From Flammula alnicola (lineage: Eukaryota > Basidiomycota > Agaricomycetes > Agaricales > Strophariaceae), in NCBI GenBank assembly GCA_015499995.1, contig JADNRV010000002.1, forward strand, positions 248,001 through 312,000: DNA of 64,000 nucleotides. The letters are read 5' to 3'. Position numbers and translations under genes: made by a program. Each line of letters opens with the position of its first letter. The first letter of the stretch is position 1. Under the pieces are notes generated by a model that saw nothing but the letters and a program-made list of their open reading frames with translations, ran no database searches and was not told the DNA's origin. Shown piece by piece: positions 46,501 through 58,921 of this stretch.

Positions 46501-48513
46501 AGCTCAATGACTCGCTCGCTCTGCAGACGATGCTATACGAACAGGCAGAGGCACGCGCTTCAGAGGCGGTCAAACGCGCTGACAAGATGGACGAGGCGCA
46601 TACTCGCACCGCTCAACTGTACAATGATCTCTTGGAGAGTCATGAGAGTCTGGAAGTCAAATTCCGAGATCATCAGGACAAGCTTGTGTCACAAAGTTCG
46701 CTTTTGGAACAAAGGGAGGCTGACGAAGTCGGTCTGCGCAGTCAAATCGATGAGCTCAGCCAATCGAGGGAACAGCATATCCGAGCTTTGGATCAGGCCC
46801 GTGTGGCGCTACAGGCATCGTCAGCACGTGCGGTAGAGGTCGACATGCAACACCAACGTGCTCAGGAGCAAATCAAGGCACTGGAGACCGACCTCGCTGA
46901 ACTACGTGGCGAGATCGAGACACGAACGGCTGAAGCTGAAGCTGCGCGTGCGAGGTTGACAGATGCTGAGAACTCATGGGCGAAATCTCGAGAAGAAGCC
47001 GACGCTTTCCGAGCACTTACCACGACGAGCCTCGGCGAATTGCTCGACACGCATCGGGATCTCAAGGCTGACGAAGACCGTCTCCTGCGCGGTCACTCAG
47101 AGAAGATCCAAGCGGTTGAGGCGGAGGCACAGTCTTTGCGCATGATGTTGCGAGAGGCATCTCAGCGTGCTGACGAAGCCGCCAACAAGCTGACTGAGGA
47201 GCGCAGACGGAATCGCGAACACGAAACCGAGAACTCTTCTCTCCAAGCCCAAATTGTAACCCTGCGCGGCCAGTTATCCAATGCCCTTGCTGACGCTGCT
47301 CGCCTCAAGAAGGACATTGCTAGCACGGAAAACCACGTCCGCGATAAAAGCAAGGAGGTCTCTGACGCCAATGCCAAGATGGGCATGCTCCGGAATTACT
47401 TGGCAGAGCATGGTATTGGCGTTGATGAAGATGATCTTCGACCTTCATCGAGAGCCAAAAGCACTCCTTCTCCTGAAACGATCACCGAGCTTGCAAATAA
47501 ACTTGCAGAGCGGACTCGGCTGCACGAGAATTCTGAGCGAGAATTGGCTCAAGCCCTTCGTCGGAAACGTGATGCAGAGGCACAGCTCACCCAGCTCTCT
47601 GAGCAACTGGATAATGTGCGATCCACTCAGAGCCCCTCGAGCAATGCTGATGCCGATCTTCGCGTGCAAGAGGCGGAAGAAAAGCTCGAGACCGCCACCC
47701 AGGCACACAACGGTCAAATCCAACAAATGGAGGCTGACTATCAGATCGCCGTGCATTATGTCAAGTAAGTTGTCGTCTTTCTTTTAACGATTAGGACCCT
47801 GACCAATAAGTCAAAGGGGTACGGAGAAGATGATGCATCGTATGCGCGAAGAGCTCAACAAACAAAGGAAGACAAATACTGTACTTCAGGCTGACCTCGA
47901 GGCCCTTCGCAATGGCAAACCGATTGATCCACGTGTTCGCAATGTTAACAGCGTTAATGGTCGCAACACTCCTTCTACCGAGGATGAAGGCACAAGAAGT
48001 CATCTTGTCGATGCTCAAAGACAAGTCCAACGACTGACCAGCGAAAACAAGGAACTTCGCCTTCGTCTTGAAAATCTTGAAAAGGAGCTTGAGCTTCTTC
48101 GTGACAACCTTCTAGCCTCACAGCAAGAAGCAGACGACCGATTCAGTCAGGTCGAAGAATTGCAACTGGACATCGAACGGCTGCAACAGTCACTTGTCAT
48201 TGCCCGCGGCGGTCCGGACGAAACGCTCATGGAGAAACTCCATACTGAAAATGCCACCCTCCGCCGAGAAAACGACCAACTATCACATAAAATTGGCCTT
48301 CTACTAGAGGTCGAACAACCTTCATTTGGCCGTAGACCCATGTCAGGACGTATGAGCACTTCAAGCTCTGAGAACGCCCTCGCATTCGAGCACCTGTCTA
48401 GCGAACTGGACGATTGGCAAAGACAGCTTGCCAGCTCTATGAGCAATCGGCGGCCGCTCAGCGACTTCGATGAACCACTCCCAACGGAGCGGACACGATC
48501 ACCTCGTTCATAA
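43527..48513 (+). CDS. Kelch-repeat, coiled-coil polarity protein (Tea1/Kel1-like)
   Basis: The start ATG at 43527 ([16 protein letters not shown]) leads into a Gln-rich stretch encoded by CAG/CAA runs (about 43800-43960). Six Kelch blades follow, each with a GH...GG signature (RYGHALPA...[86 protein letters not shown]). Next comes a Ser/Pro-rich linker with repeated GRSSP and MSP motifs, then about 700 residues of coiled coil (46000-48450). Kelch propeller plus long coiled coil is the plan of Tea1 in fission yeast and Kel1/Kel2 in budding yeast, microtubule- or actin-delivered cell-end markers for polarised growth and fusion. About nine introns. Kel1/Tea1 equivalence is inferred from architecture. 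Confidence 0.88.
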
Positions 48514-48738
48514 CACTCTTCATCCTTCCCCGGCGACATCGCTGATCTATGTAAAATTTTGCATATACCCTCAGTATCTCTCCTTTTTGTCACTCACACT
48601 CGCTTGGATCCCTCTCATACTACTTAGTTTTCACTGCTCTGCTAAAGCACTATGCTGCCCTCTCCTAAATATTTTTTTCCCCTTTACGATGAGCCTGAGT
48701 TGGCGTTGTCATTACACTGACCCAGTAGTATATAATAA

Positions 48739-51700
48739 TCATGATGCATTTGACGCCCTCTGTGTCCATTCGATCGCCTTCTCCTTGACAGCATTGGCGC
48801 CTTCCTCGTCACCTATTCTTTTCTCCAAATCAAGCCACTTTTTGAAGAATGACCTTGAGAAACAAAACAAGCACTTAGTATCTTGTAGGCTAGCAGTGAA
48901 ACTAACTCACTTCGCTTTGTGACTTGTCATTTTGAGCGCCAAGACTCGATCAAACAGGTTTCTTGACACCTCGTCAGACGGAGGGACTTCAATAGATAGC
49001 AAGGAAAATATACCTCAGGCTTTGGATATTCCCTTGTGTGGCTTCCATGTCCATGTAGACCGACCACATATCCCACCTTTTAGGATGAGAGTCGACAATC
49101 CCTTCAAATAAGGTCTTTCCACGTTCTGGATCTCCATATTTATACTCGAGCTGCGCAAACCTTGAAATCGTCTTCAAATCTGCAAGTTGGTCAACGATTT
49201 GGAGCATGATCTAAACAAGGGGTTGCTCACGTTTGCGCTTCTCCAGGCTTTGCAGGCTACGGGGCAAAAGTTTTCGTGCTTCTTCCACATGGCCTCTCCT
49301 CAGCTGGAATTCTCCGAAAAGAGTCCACACTTTCGAACTCTGTCCAAACTTCTTGCAGGTTCGCGTGTACTGTTCTTCAGCTTTCTAGAATTCCAATTAA
49401 TTGAGACAACAGTGAAGACTAAAATATGATGCATACCTCTTGTTTATCCGATTGGTCGAAGATTGTGGCCAGTCTTAGATGAACCATCTTAGAATCGTTG
49501 GCTCGTGCAGCCTCTTTGAAGACTGAGTCGAGGGTTTCGTCTGTTCCATAGACGTTTTCCAGGTTTAGGAGCGCTATCCATACATTCAACTTTTCCTTTT
49601 CTTCGCGGAAGTTGATAGTTTTGATGGCACGGCGAGCAATTTCTCGGGCTTTGTCAATTTCTGACAACGGAAGCTGGAAGGACATGTATTGTATCCAGAG
49701 ATACGATGAGTTCGGAGAACCCAGTAACAGGCGCTCAAAGTCAGCATTTGACTCTGGTGTTTTTGTGTGCATATCTGCAGTAAGGTCCTGCTCAATCTCT
49801 TTCTTCTTCCGTTTCTTCTTCGTCTGTTCGCCAGTTTCCTCGTCGCTATCGGAAGAGGAATTCTCTTCATCGTCTGTATGGTGAGCCTCGCCGGCCCACT
49901 GGAATCCACCTGCAAGTGTCAAGGACGGTGCCTGAGCAGCTGATATGCCCTTCGACGGTGTAATACTTGAAGAATTCTTGGCGTGGTATTCAATTTGAGC
50001 CTGGTCAACGTCAACCTCCATCTCTTCATCGCTCTCCTCGTCCTGTGATGCCATTTCGATGTCTTCTGCACCCTCTTCCTCATCCGAACCGCCGTCAACT
50101 ACTCCCAGTGATTCCATATCTTCATGGTTATCCCGTTCTTCGTCTTCTTCCTCTAGTTCTTCTTTGCTGAAGTGGGAAGGTTTAAGGCTGAGAGAAATCC
50201 TGCGATTGTCGATGCCCAAGATAAAAGCCCTGACACGATCTCCTTCGCGGAAGCCTCGAAGTGCGGTAGCAACGTCAGCATTTGTATTGTCGGATAGCTA
50301 TATAAGTGAAAGGTCAGCAATTTGCATTCTGTTAGGTTATAAAAATTAACCCACTTGAGATTTGTGGCAGAGACCGCTGAGTTTTGACCCTTCAATCTGG
50401 ATAAAGAGACCATAGTCTTCGATCTTTTTCACGGTGCCGTCCACTTTCCGCCCTTCTTTTAAGTCGCTTAAAGTAAGTCCAGATGATCCCTTTCTCTGCG
50501 AGGCATCGATGGTCCTAAAAGACATTTCAGCCTTTTTGTTCGGAAGATCGACGCTGTTGAGTTCCATAAGCATAATGTAAATTTTGGACCTAGTATAATC
50601 CCACCTGGTAACACGACCCTTGACAAGTTGGTGTGCTGTAAAATCACTTTGCCAATCTTTGACATACTAAAATAGAGAAGAGTCAGGCCAGGTAGAAATG
50701 AAATAGAGCCAACATACCTCGTCGAAAAGTTCTCGAATCTGTACACGGGCGTCAACCTCTCGGCCAATTGTCACAAATAGACCGTGTTCGGCGATATTTT
50801 TAACAAATCCACGAATAGGTTGGCCGATTTGAAGATCGGATATGTCGCTAATCTCTCGATCGACGACTTCATGGGCTTGATCCGGGTGTATTCGTGAATG
50901 ACGAGTGGATAATGTCAGTTGCCTCTTGTTGGGGTCTATTCCAATGACCGCTGCCTTAATGATGGAGTCGACAGCCGGCAGAGATGTTCCAGTCTCAAAA
51001 TCGTCCGAGAGATCTGTTACATGCAAAACACCGCCAATATGACTAGTGATCTTGACCAGGGCGCCATGACGTGTGTGCCGCGTAACGCGTCCACCAATGA
51101 GTTGGCCAAGAGTAATAGATTCCATTGTGATAGTAGAGCTTTTTGGCAATGCCGATGGCTTTGATTTAGGCTTGTTGGCAACGATAACAAGAGCTTTCTC
51201 TGGGTTTCGAGTGACGACGACCAATTCATCCAGTTTCTCGCCAACTTGTAAGGTGACACGCAATTGTGGCACGGCCAAACCACGATGATTGGCGAGATTT
51301 TTGAGGGAAAGGAGAGCCCTGACGTGCGACGGCTGCAGAGTCAGGACAACATTGTCTTTATGTATTTCAGAAACAATGCCCTCCACGGTGTTTCCTATCT
51401 CTATTGAGCTGATGTCGCTGGCGATGTCGAAATTCGATGTGGCTTGTCTGATACTTGCAGTAATACGACCTTCGTCAACAGCTAGAATTCGTACTCGAAC
51501 AGCTCTGCCTATTGGAAATGCCTGTTGAAGTTGGCCCTTGGGTGTATCACTGTATAAATTACGTATTAGTAAACCTACACAACACAAAATGAAGCAGACA
51601 TACCTCTCCTTAGATGGGACGATCGCCTTCATATTATTGTAAAACTCGACCAGCAGGTGTTTTTCGTAAACTTTAAAGACCACCGCGTGTGTAACGATGC

Positions 51701-53878
51701 CAGGCATAACATCCTCAGGTTTTGCAATGATAGGCAAGGGGGACTCCACGAGCGTTTTCTTTGCTGTTAACGATATCCGTTTTCTCTCTGGGTCTACGAC
51801 AAGCACCTATAGCTCCTAAGTTCAAAACGTAACAGTGTGGGTATGAAGATACGTACTCGACATTTGATGCTTGCGCCTTCTTTGAACCGTTTGGCTGGGT
51901 GCTTCAAGGTGATGTCCGCGTAATGGTTGGGCCAGACGACGCCATCGATGCCTCCCGAAAGCGAAACAAAAAGGCCAGTGGGAGTAAGTTTCTTGATTGT
52001 GCCCTTGACAATCTCGCCTACTTCGACGTCGCTCACTTGGAGATACTTCTGTTGAATGACAGAAGGTTTCAAGGAAAGTTGTAGAAGACCGTCGAAGGCA
52101 AAATAGCCTGTGACACGGGCAGGATGAATGGATCCAGGTTTCCAAGGGCCAGAAGATGAAAGGGACGGGACATGGTCATCGGAAGTATGAGATATCTGTA
52201 TAATAAATGAGTCTTCGGTCTAAAAGGAAATAGACAGAATACGAACATGTACGAAGCCTTCCACTCCTGGCTCAATCTCAACAATAAGTCCTCTTTCCGC
52301 TTCCAGCCTTAAAACGTTCACCGCCTCCAGAGTTGTACCAACAGGATATAGTTCTTGCACGCCTCTACCTTGTGCAGGCTCGGCTTTCCCAGGCAAAAGA
52401 CGAGGCGTAAGTCTCACAACGTGATCTGCAAGCGTCAACGCGAACTTGGGCGGCGACGATGAATAGTCATACAGAATTCTGGCTTTGACCTTCTTGCCGA
52501 GTTTGTACTCTTTGGCTTCCTGGCCGAGATGGAGTTCATCAATCGTCCCTTCGAAGAAACCAAGTACTTGTAGATTCAGACCGTTGGGATGGACAGATGT
52601 GATCAATGCTTGAACTAGAGTTCCTGGAAGAACAGATGTCACGGAGGAAATTTCTGATAGCTGATATGAAGAAAATAATTGAGTTTATGGAAGAGCAAAT
52701 ACCAAGCGCGGGTACGAACGTAAGAGGTTGCAAAGGTAGTATGGTCTACGCTAACGGTGCATGTTCGACCATTGGCGGACACTTTCGTGGTTGTGACATC
52801 AATCAATGCCCCGACGTGCAACTTCGTGTCCTCGGTTTGCCGACTTTGATTGGCAGCTTTGAAAGACAAGAATCCAGAGACATCGGGTATTCCGAAATCA
52901 AGAATATATCCATGGTCTTCACGGCTCTTTACAGCTGCAGTCAAGGTCTGGAGAAAGTTGAAGGTTAGAACGGCGTAGTTAGGGTGAAAGATTGTAGACT
53001 CACGAATCCTGCTTTCAAGTCAGATTTCTGTACTCCAGAGTTGACGCGCTCAGGGATTAGAGAAAGCTCAACCCGTTTGCTAGCTTTGCTAATCTCATCT
53101 CGAGATTTTCCAAAGCCGGAAATGTGGCTTGCCCCTGGTGCATGGATTGCAGAAACAACGGCCCGCACGTATTGCCCCACGTTGAACATATCAGAGAGGT
53201 CGGGTACGCCTTCTTTCAGTGGCCTTTCCTCTTCATCTTCGTCCTCGCCTTCGGACTCTGAGTTCATAGCTTCGGCATCTGCTCTTTCTAGGTATTCCGT
53301 GAATTGTGATGATATATTTGTAATGGGGACATGGGCGAAGAGTTGGTTGGGGAGTGATATGATCAATGCCAGTGGGAGGATAGAGACAATTTGGCCAAAT
53401 AGTTTCATTCCTACGGTGAGTCGCTAATTTGAATAATTGTTTTAACAAATGTCTTCGGATGATACGTTTGGGACGCACCTTGTAGTTGAGATGCTCAATC
53501 CTTATTTTGTCCTTTGATTCAGAGGGCTTAGAAGACTTTGAAGACTCTGGTTCAGCCTTGCGCTTTCTCTTTTTCCCCTTCTTCTCATTAGCGGCATCCT
53601 GTGAAGACGTCGGTCAGATACCGAGTCGAAGTGAATTCAATAAAGTGGGAGACTTCAAACAGCTCAGCATTGGCTTCTTTCACAGCTTCAGCTCGGATTG
53701 CTTTCACTTCAAGTGGTGTAAACGAGGTTCCGCCTCCACGAGGAAAATCGACTTCGGTGGTCAATAGTGAAGACGCGGTGGTTTGCTGGGGTTGGTCGAT
53801 TTTATGGGAGTCGGTCCGGGACTTTTTTGCTTTCTTACTTGACGGAGATTCATCAAGAGCACGTTTTAGGGCAGCCAT
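48739..53878 (-). CDS. rrp5: rRNA biogenesis protein Rrp5 (S1 repeats + HAT repeats)
   Basis: Start [19 protein letters not shown] at 53878, a basic nuclear-type N-terminus. Many S1 RNA-binding repeats follow in series, for example [79 protein letters not shown] and [20 protein letters not shown]. An acidic linker and a C-terminal set of half-a-TPR (HAT) repeats complete it ([56 protein letters not shown]), with the stop at 48739-48741. Rrp5 (PDCD11 in humans) is a nucleolar scaffold needed for both 18S and 5.8S rRNA processing. Length about 1,500 aa with about fifteen introns fits. It is convergent with the Kelch gene, 225 bp apart. Confidence 0.92.
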
Positions 53879-54102
53879 AACGGTTCCAGATGAACCACGG
53901 ACGAAACAAACGGAGGAGGAGTAGAGGAAAAGAAAGTAATGTGCAGAGTTGCCGACGACCAACCTACAGAATTTTTGAAAGGATCGGGCTCATAGATCTG
54001 GATTATGTAATACACCCCTCATACGTAGGATTATTTCCAGACAACAGACGCGCTCCTTGACCCCAACCAACACAAGCTCTGCTAGCGACTCTAGCATTAT
54101 AA

Positions 54103-54990
54103 ATGGGTGAGTATCCTATCTGTTTGTACTCCTCACACCTGTTACTCATAGACCTCGGACGCTTCATAAAGATTATCAGGTTCGTCCCTGTCCTTCTTTC
54201 TCATTGACATCTCACTGAAACAATTTCATCAGAATCGAGTTGGCTCAAAATTCGGTGGAGGTGGTGTCGCAGGGGCGTCGGAGACGAATGTCGACAGACG
54301 TGAACGTCTAAGGAAACTCGCCCTTGAAACAATTGACCTTGCAAAGGTGCTTATCATCAATACTTTCCCAAGTCTCTTGACACAAGCTGTTTTTAGGATC
54401 CTTACATTCTTCGCAACCATTTGGGCTCTCTCGAATGTCGACTGTGTCTGACGCTGCATACAAACGAGGGCTCTTACCTGGCTCATACCCAAGGAAAAAA
54501 GCATCAAACCAATCTTGCTCGACGTGCCGCCCGTGATGCCAAAGACACACAGCTGATGATTGCCCCCACACAAACCAACATCCAAAGAAAAGTCTTCTTG
54601 AAAATCGGTCGACCTGGATATCGAGTAACAAAGGTCCGGGATAGAGATACAGGGAAAGAGGGTATGATGGTGCAGGTCCATCTACCTCAAATAAAGGAAG
54701 GTGTCTTGCCTCGTCGGCGGTTTATGAGTGCTTGGGAGCAAAAAAGAGAGCCACCAAACAAGGCCTACCAATATCTCATCGTAAGTTCCTGTTCATGAAG
54801 CTAGTTGGTTATTTCAAAGCTCACTTTATTGTATCAGGTCGCAGCAGAACCTTACGAAACAATTGCTTTCCGTATACCTGCTCGAGAAATCGAGGACGAA
54901 GCCGATGACGCTGGGTACTGGAACTGGTCTCATTGGGATCCCGACACAAAGCAGTACAGTTTCCAGTTCATGTTCAGACTAGCTTATTGA
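54103..54990 (+). CDS. Splicing factor 3A subunit 2 (SF3A2/Prp11)
   Basis: Coding exons: 54103-54106 (ATGG), an 8-nt microexon 54172-54179, 54233-54346, 54397-54780 and 54838-54990, total 220 aa. Joined, the start reads MDYQNRVGSKFGGGGVAGAS, the conserved SF3A2 N-terminus; no other splicing gives it. The matrin-type C2H2 zinc finger is CRLCLTLHTNEGSYLAHTQG followed by KKH. QKVFLKIGRPGY-like, LPRRRFMSAWEQKREPPNKA and YWNWSHWDPDTKQYSFQFMF complete the family core. SF3A2 is part of the U2 snRNP SF3a complex that binds near the branch point. The long Pro-rich tail of animal SF3A2 is absent, as in yeast Prp11. It is divergent from Rrp5 with 224 bp between ATGs. Confidence 0.93.
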
Positions 54991-55426
54991 CCTGTAGCAG
55001 TTCCCATACCGATAGCAAGTTTGTATGTATATCATGACTCCATTCTAATGCGTACCTTCGTTCGCTGAATCGCTGATGTTGACAACTGTGACTGGACTTG
55101 CCAGCCTCGAATTGAGCAGTATATTTGACTATGACCAAACTATGACGGGAAGATCGTAATTATTGACGGATTAGGGTAAACTTCTCATTGACATGAGTGG
55201 AGTGTAAGTGAGCGATTACGTGCATAACTATTTCACAAAAGTCCGCAGGCATACAAAGAAATAAAATCATAAAGACTGACAATTATTGCTATGAGGTTAT
55301 CTATGGTGATTTGCAGTGATATCGACTGAAATGATGTAGCGGGATATTTAAATGTATGTCCAGTGATAAAGGTAAGTCAGAAAGTCCATGTTATGCGTTG
55401 CAAAGGTCGTGAAAGGCATATTCATA
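54991..55426. other. Convergent intergenic spacer
   Basis: About 435 AT-rich bases between the 3' ends of SF3A2 (+) and the RRQS-repeat protein (-). No gene or repeat recognised. Confidence 0.5.
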
Positions 55427-58400
55427 TTATATGTTGGTCCTGCGCTTGCTTAGAACCCTCTTCGGGATCTTTTCGATCTTCTCGGTTTTAGCTCGCGAAA
55501 GACCTTTCTCGTCTGAAGGATGGTGTCCATATCCGATGACAGGAGGGGCAAAGGACACAGTCGAGATAATTGGAGCAGGAGGAATGTTCGCCACAGACGA
55601 GGGGGTCACCATGCTCATCCTCTTCTTCAATTTACGGCTTGTGGCGATGTGAATTTCCTGCGCCTGTTGGGTAGCGAGGATAGGAGGCTTGAATCCAGGA
55701 GGAGACACAGGTCGAGGGTAATACGTTTGCATTTGCGGTTGGAACGTTACTTGTGCATGTCTAGGGGGCAGCTGGCCAGACGGTAGTGGATACATTCTGG
55801 GAGGAGGTGAAGCAAACCCATTCAAACCACCGCCGTTATTGAGAGGCGCCGGCATTACGAGGTGTTTGGGTACACGACGATGCGGAGGCGGTGGACCGTT
55901 TCGAGTTTGGCCAGACGAATGAGTTGATATGGATTGATGCGTACTCCGAGCATCTCGGTCACGCTCGGAGCTGGAAAGTGTCGGCGGTGGAAGACGCTCT
56001 CGACTTCTTCGCGCAGGAAGCATTGGTGCCACAGCTTGCTTATCTTGAGCTACGCTTCGCTGGTCATGCGCCATTGGCTGAACTTTTTCCACTGAATTAT
56101 TCTGCGTTGACACTAATGCTGGTCTTGGTTGACGGGAATCGGATACCTCTCGTTTGTTTTGCGCCATCGTAGGAATGTCTCGCATTGAATCAGTGGGCAT
56201 TGTTACACTTCCTTGCCTCGATTGATGGGATTGGTCGGACGAGGCGACATCGTTAGACTTCCTGGAAGGGGCGCGCTCTGGACTAGTGCTTCGAGAAGAG
56301 GTCTGCGTCTGAGGTGGCGCGCGAAAATGGGAAGTTGGAAGACGCTCATCTTCGATCAAGATAGTATTATTGTAAGGCGGTGGATCGTCAATGCGGGTAC
56401 CCTGTTGGGTGGGAGGAGCTTGTCTGTCACGATTATTGGTCCTCTCCGGCTTCTGAGCAGATGTGGTTGGTTCTGGATTTGTGACTCTGAGAGGAGACAG
56501 TTCGCGAGACGGTTCACGAGACGGTGCACGAGATGGTTCACGGGAACTTTCCGGAGAAGCAGCGTAAGCCACTACCAGAGGCGACGGTGTCCGGGAGTGT
56601 CCTTTCTCCAAATGGATAGGATCATATGGGTCGAATTCCTTTTCATGGTCTGGCGTTCCGGGGGGCAAGAAAATCCGTGGCGCCGATATTGATGAAGACT
56701 CTGATGCTTCCTTTGGTTGCAACATGGCCATACCGATGTTGAAGGACATATCATCATCAGCCTCGGCTTCAGGACGTGAATTGGAGGGTAGATCACGGGA
56801 CTCTGCTCGAATTGCAGACAGAGGAACAGAGTTTGAGACGGTGAATGAACGAGGCAATGTCTGGGACTGTCGACGCGAAATATGAGTGTCGAGTTGCAAA
56901 GAGGGTCTAGGCTCTGGGCTGGTTATGGAAGGAGGACCGGGTTGAAGGTTAGGTGGGACAGGAAATGCTTGCGATTGACGACGAGAGAAAGTAAGATCTG
57001 GCCGAGGATTGGGTTTTGGTTCTATGCCGACTACGGGGTGAGGGTTGGGAAGTTGAGTGGGAAGTTGAGAAGAGACAGGAAATGCTCCGATTGACGACGA
57101 GAGAAGGTAAGATCTGGCTGAGGATTAGGTCTTGGTTCTATGCCGATGACCGGGTGAGGATTCGGAAACGGAGAAGAAAATGCAGAGGAAGCAGGTACTG
57201 GTTGCGACTGACGACGATATCTCGAAGAATCTAGGCGGACATCGGTTGCAGGTTCCATCTGGATTATGGACTGAGGGGGTGAACTTGCAACCTGAGGGGG
57301 CACTGCATGAGTTCGACTACGATAGAGAGAAGGTTGAGGGTGAGGATTGGGTAGTTGCATTCGAGGAGGTAGAGCTGACGCATCACGCGTCCGGGGATAG
57401 TTGCCATGTTGTTCAGCGAAATTTCGAGGGAGTATCTGACCCGGCGAGAGATTTAAGGAGACGCCTATGGGTGCTTGCGGAGGGACATAGGCCTATAGAT
57501 GGCAAGATTAGTGGAAGAGACAGGGAGGAAGAGAAAATCCACGTACATGTCCATGGGCATGCATAGCCTGTTTGTGATAGTCGTTGATGCCGCCATTAGA
57601 GAAACCGAGAGGCATTCTGTTTTCCCCACGTCTCAGAGCCTGAACCGCTGCTTCATATGGGCCACCGTGATGCAGGGAGATACCCCACGGGTTCGTCTCA
57701 TCAAGTTCGTCAATCCTATCTAGGTCTTGGTTGCGGCTGCTGAGACCTTCTCCAAGGCGTTTTGAGGCCGTAGAACTCGAGGCCGCAGTAGAGCTGGGCG
57801 TATCTGCACCTGTAGTCGCATGTCGGGGTGGAAAGGCCGGCCTCTTGGCATTGGACTGTATTACTACAGGCTCTGACGCCATGCGAGGTGCGGCGGGCCG
57901 AGCGCTCTGCGTGACATCATACGACGTAGGAAGTGGGCCTGCCTTGGATTTGGGGGACTTGAGGGCTGTAAGAGATGCATTAGGTACTGCAGGTTGCGAT
58001 GGCTTGCGCCGAGACAGAAAAGGCATCCGTTTCTTCTTCTCCTCCTTCAGCGCAGGTGGCTGTAGAGTCACAGAAGACGCCGTCGAGGCAGCAACAGTTA
58101 CAGTGCGTGGACCCAACGATGACGACGCAGTCGTACTCGGTGCAGCGGTTTTGGAGGCAGGAGTCGAAGAAGGGTTGTTCAGGGGTGACGGAAACGGAAA
58201 TCGAGGGGAATCCGGTGTGCCACTACCACCGAGAAATGACACGGGAGAATTGGGAGGCTGGAGGAGTTGAAAGTCGAAGTCTGCAGAGGCAATTATACTA
58301 TTATCCGTGGCAAATTTAGCGACAGGCCTTGTGTTCTTGCTTTTCAAAACGGGGTGGCCCACAGGAGGAGAGGAGACCCATGTAGGGTTGTTGACAAAAT

Positions 58401-58512
58401 AAGGATTCGAATGTGGGTCGGCTGAGAATGCCGGATCTGAGAGGAGGTGGGAAGGTGCGATGGATTTAAATTCCTTGGGCTTTGTTGGCTGTACGGAGAG
58501 TCTAAATTTCAT
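55427..58512 (-). CDS. Disordered protein with RRQS repeats, function unknown
   Basis: The ATG at 58512 starts MKFRLSVQPTKPKEFKS. The first exon (to about 57545) is Ser/Pro/Ala-rich, with a basic patch KEEKKKRMPFLSRRKP and a conserved-looking segment DELDETNPWGISLHHGGPYE. After an intron (57505-57547 region) come repeated units with (I/V)GIEPxPNPxPDLTFSRRQS and shorter RRQSQ variants (about 56870-57260). Each R-R-x-S fits a PKA-type phosphorylation site. Then follows a long Ser/Pro/Arg-rich tail ending KRVLSKRRTN. The frame breaks inside a repeat near 57087, by a missing base or by a 65-nt intron (57031-57095). No enzymatic domain is recognised. Fungi-specific regulatory or cytoskeletal proteins can look like this, but that is a guess. 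Confidence 0.65.
56870..57260 (-). repeat. Imperfect tandem repeats encoding RRQS units
   Basis: Two DNA units of about 120 nt, near 56960-57035 and 57070-57160, share TCTATGCCGA, GGTTCTATGCCG, AGATCTGGC and TTGACGACGAGAGAA in the same order on the plus strand. Weaker copies flank them. One unit has GCTCCGA where the other has GCTTGCGA, a one-base difference that changes frame. Confidence 0.6.
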
Positions 58513-58921
58513 GGAGAGCTAGCCATACAATAATAGACAGAACAAGCTTATGAAGGTAGGACACACGGAGCGCGTCCTGGCGGAGTCGAGTTTTGCTGAG
58601 CCACTCTTTGCCTCCACTGCCCCCTTTTTATCTACATCTATAAAAATCCGTAACGCCTCGTGCTGCTCAATCCCGAACAATTTGCGGTAGGTGGCCCTTT
58701 ACACGCAAGCTGCAAAACAACCCTTTTTGTAATAGAACACCCATAGCGCTTCAGCGGCTATCTTCTCATTACGTCGAAAATGCAGGTTTATGATTGCAGT
58801 TTGCTGAAAACAATGCTATGAGGTGTACTTATGCGATTGGTATCTATTTCTATCTTCAATGGCGATCATTCCAGATATAGAATATTTCGCGTCATTTTCC
58901 TTTCTTCCAAACCCTACCGCC
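58513..58921. other. Intergenic spacer, same-strand genes
   Basis: About 410 bases, promoter of the RRQS-repeat gene and 3' end of the KEN-box gene. No gene or repeat recognised. Confidence 0.5.
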
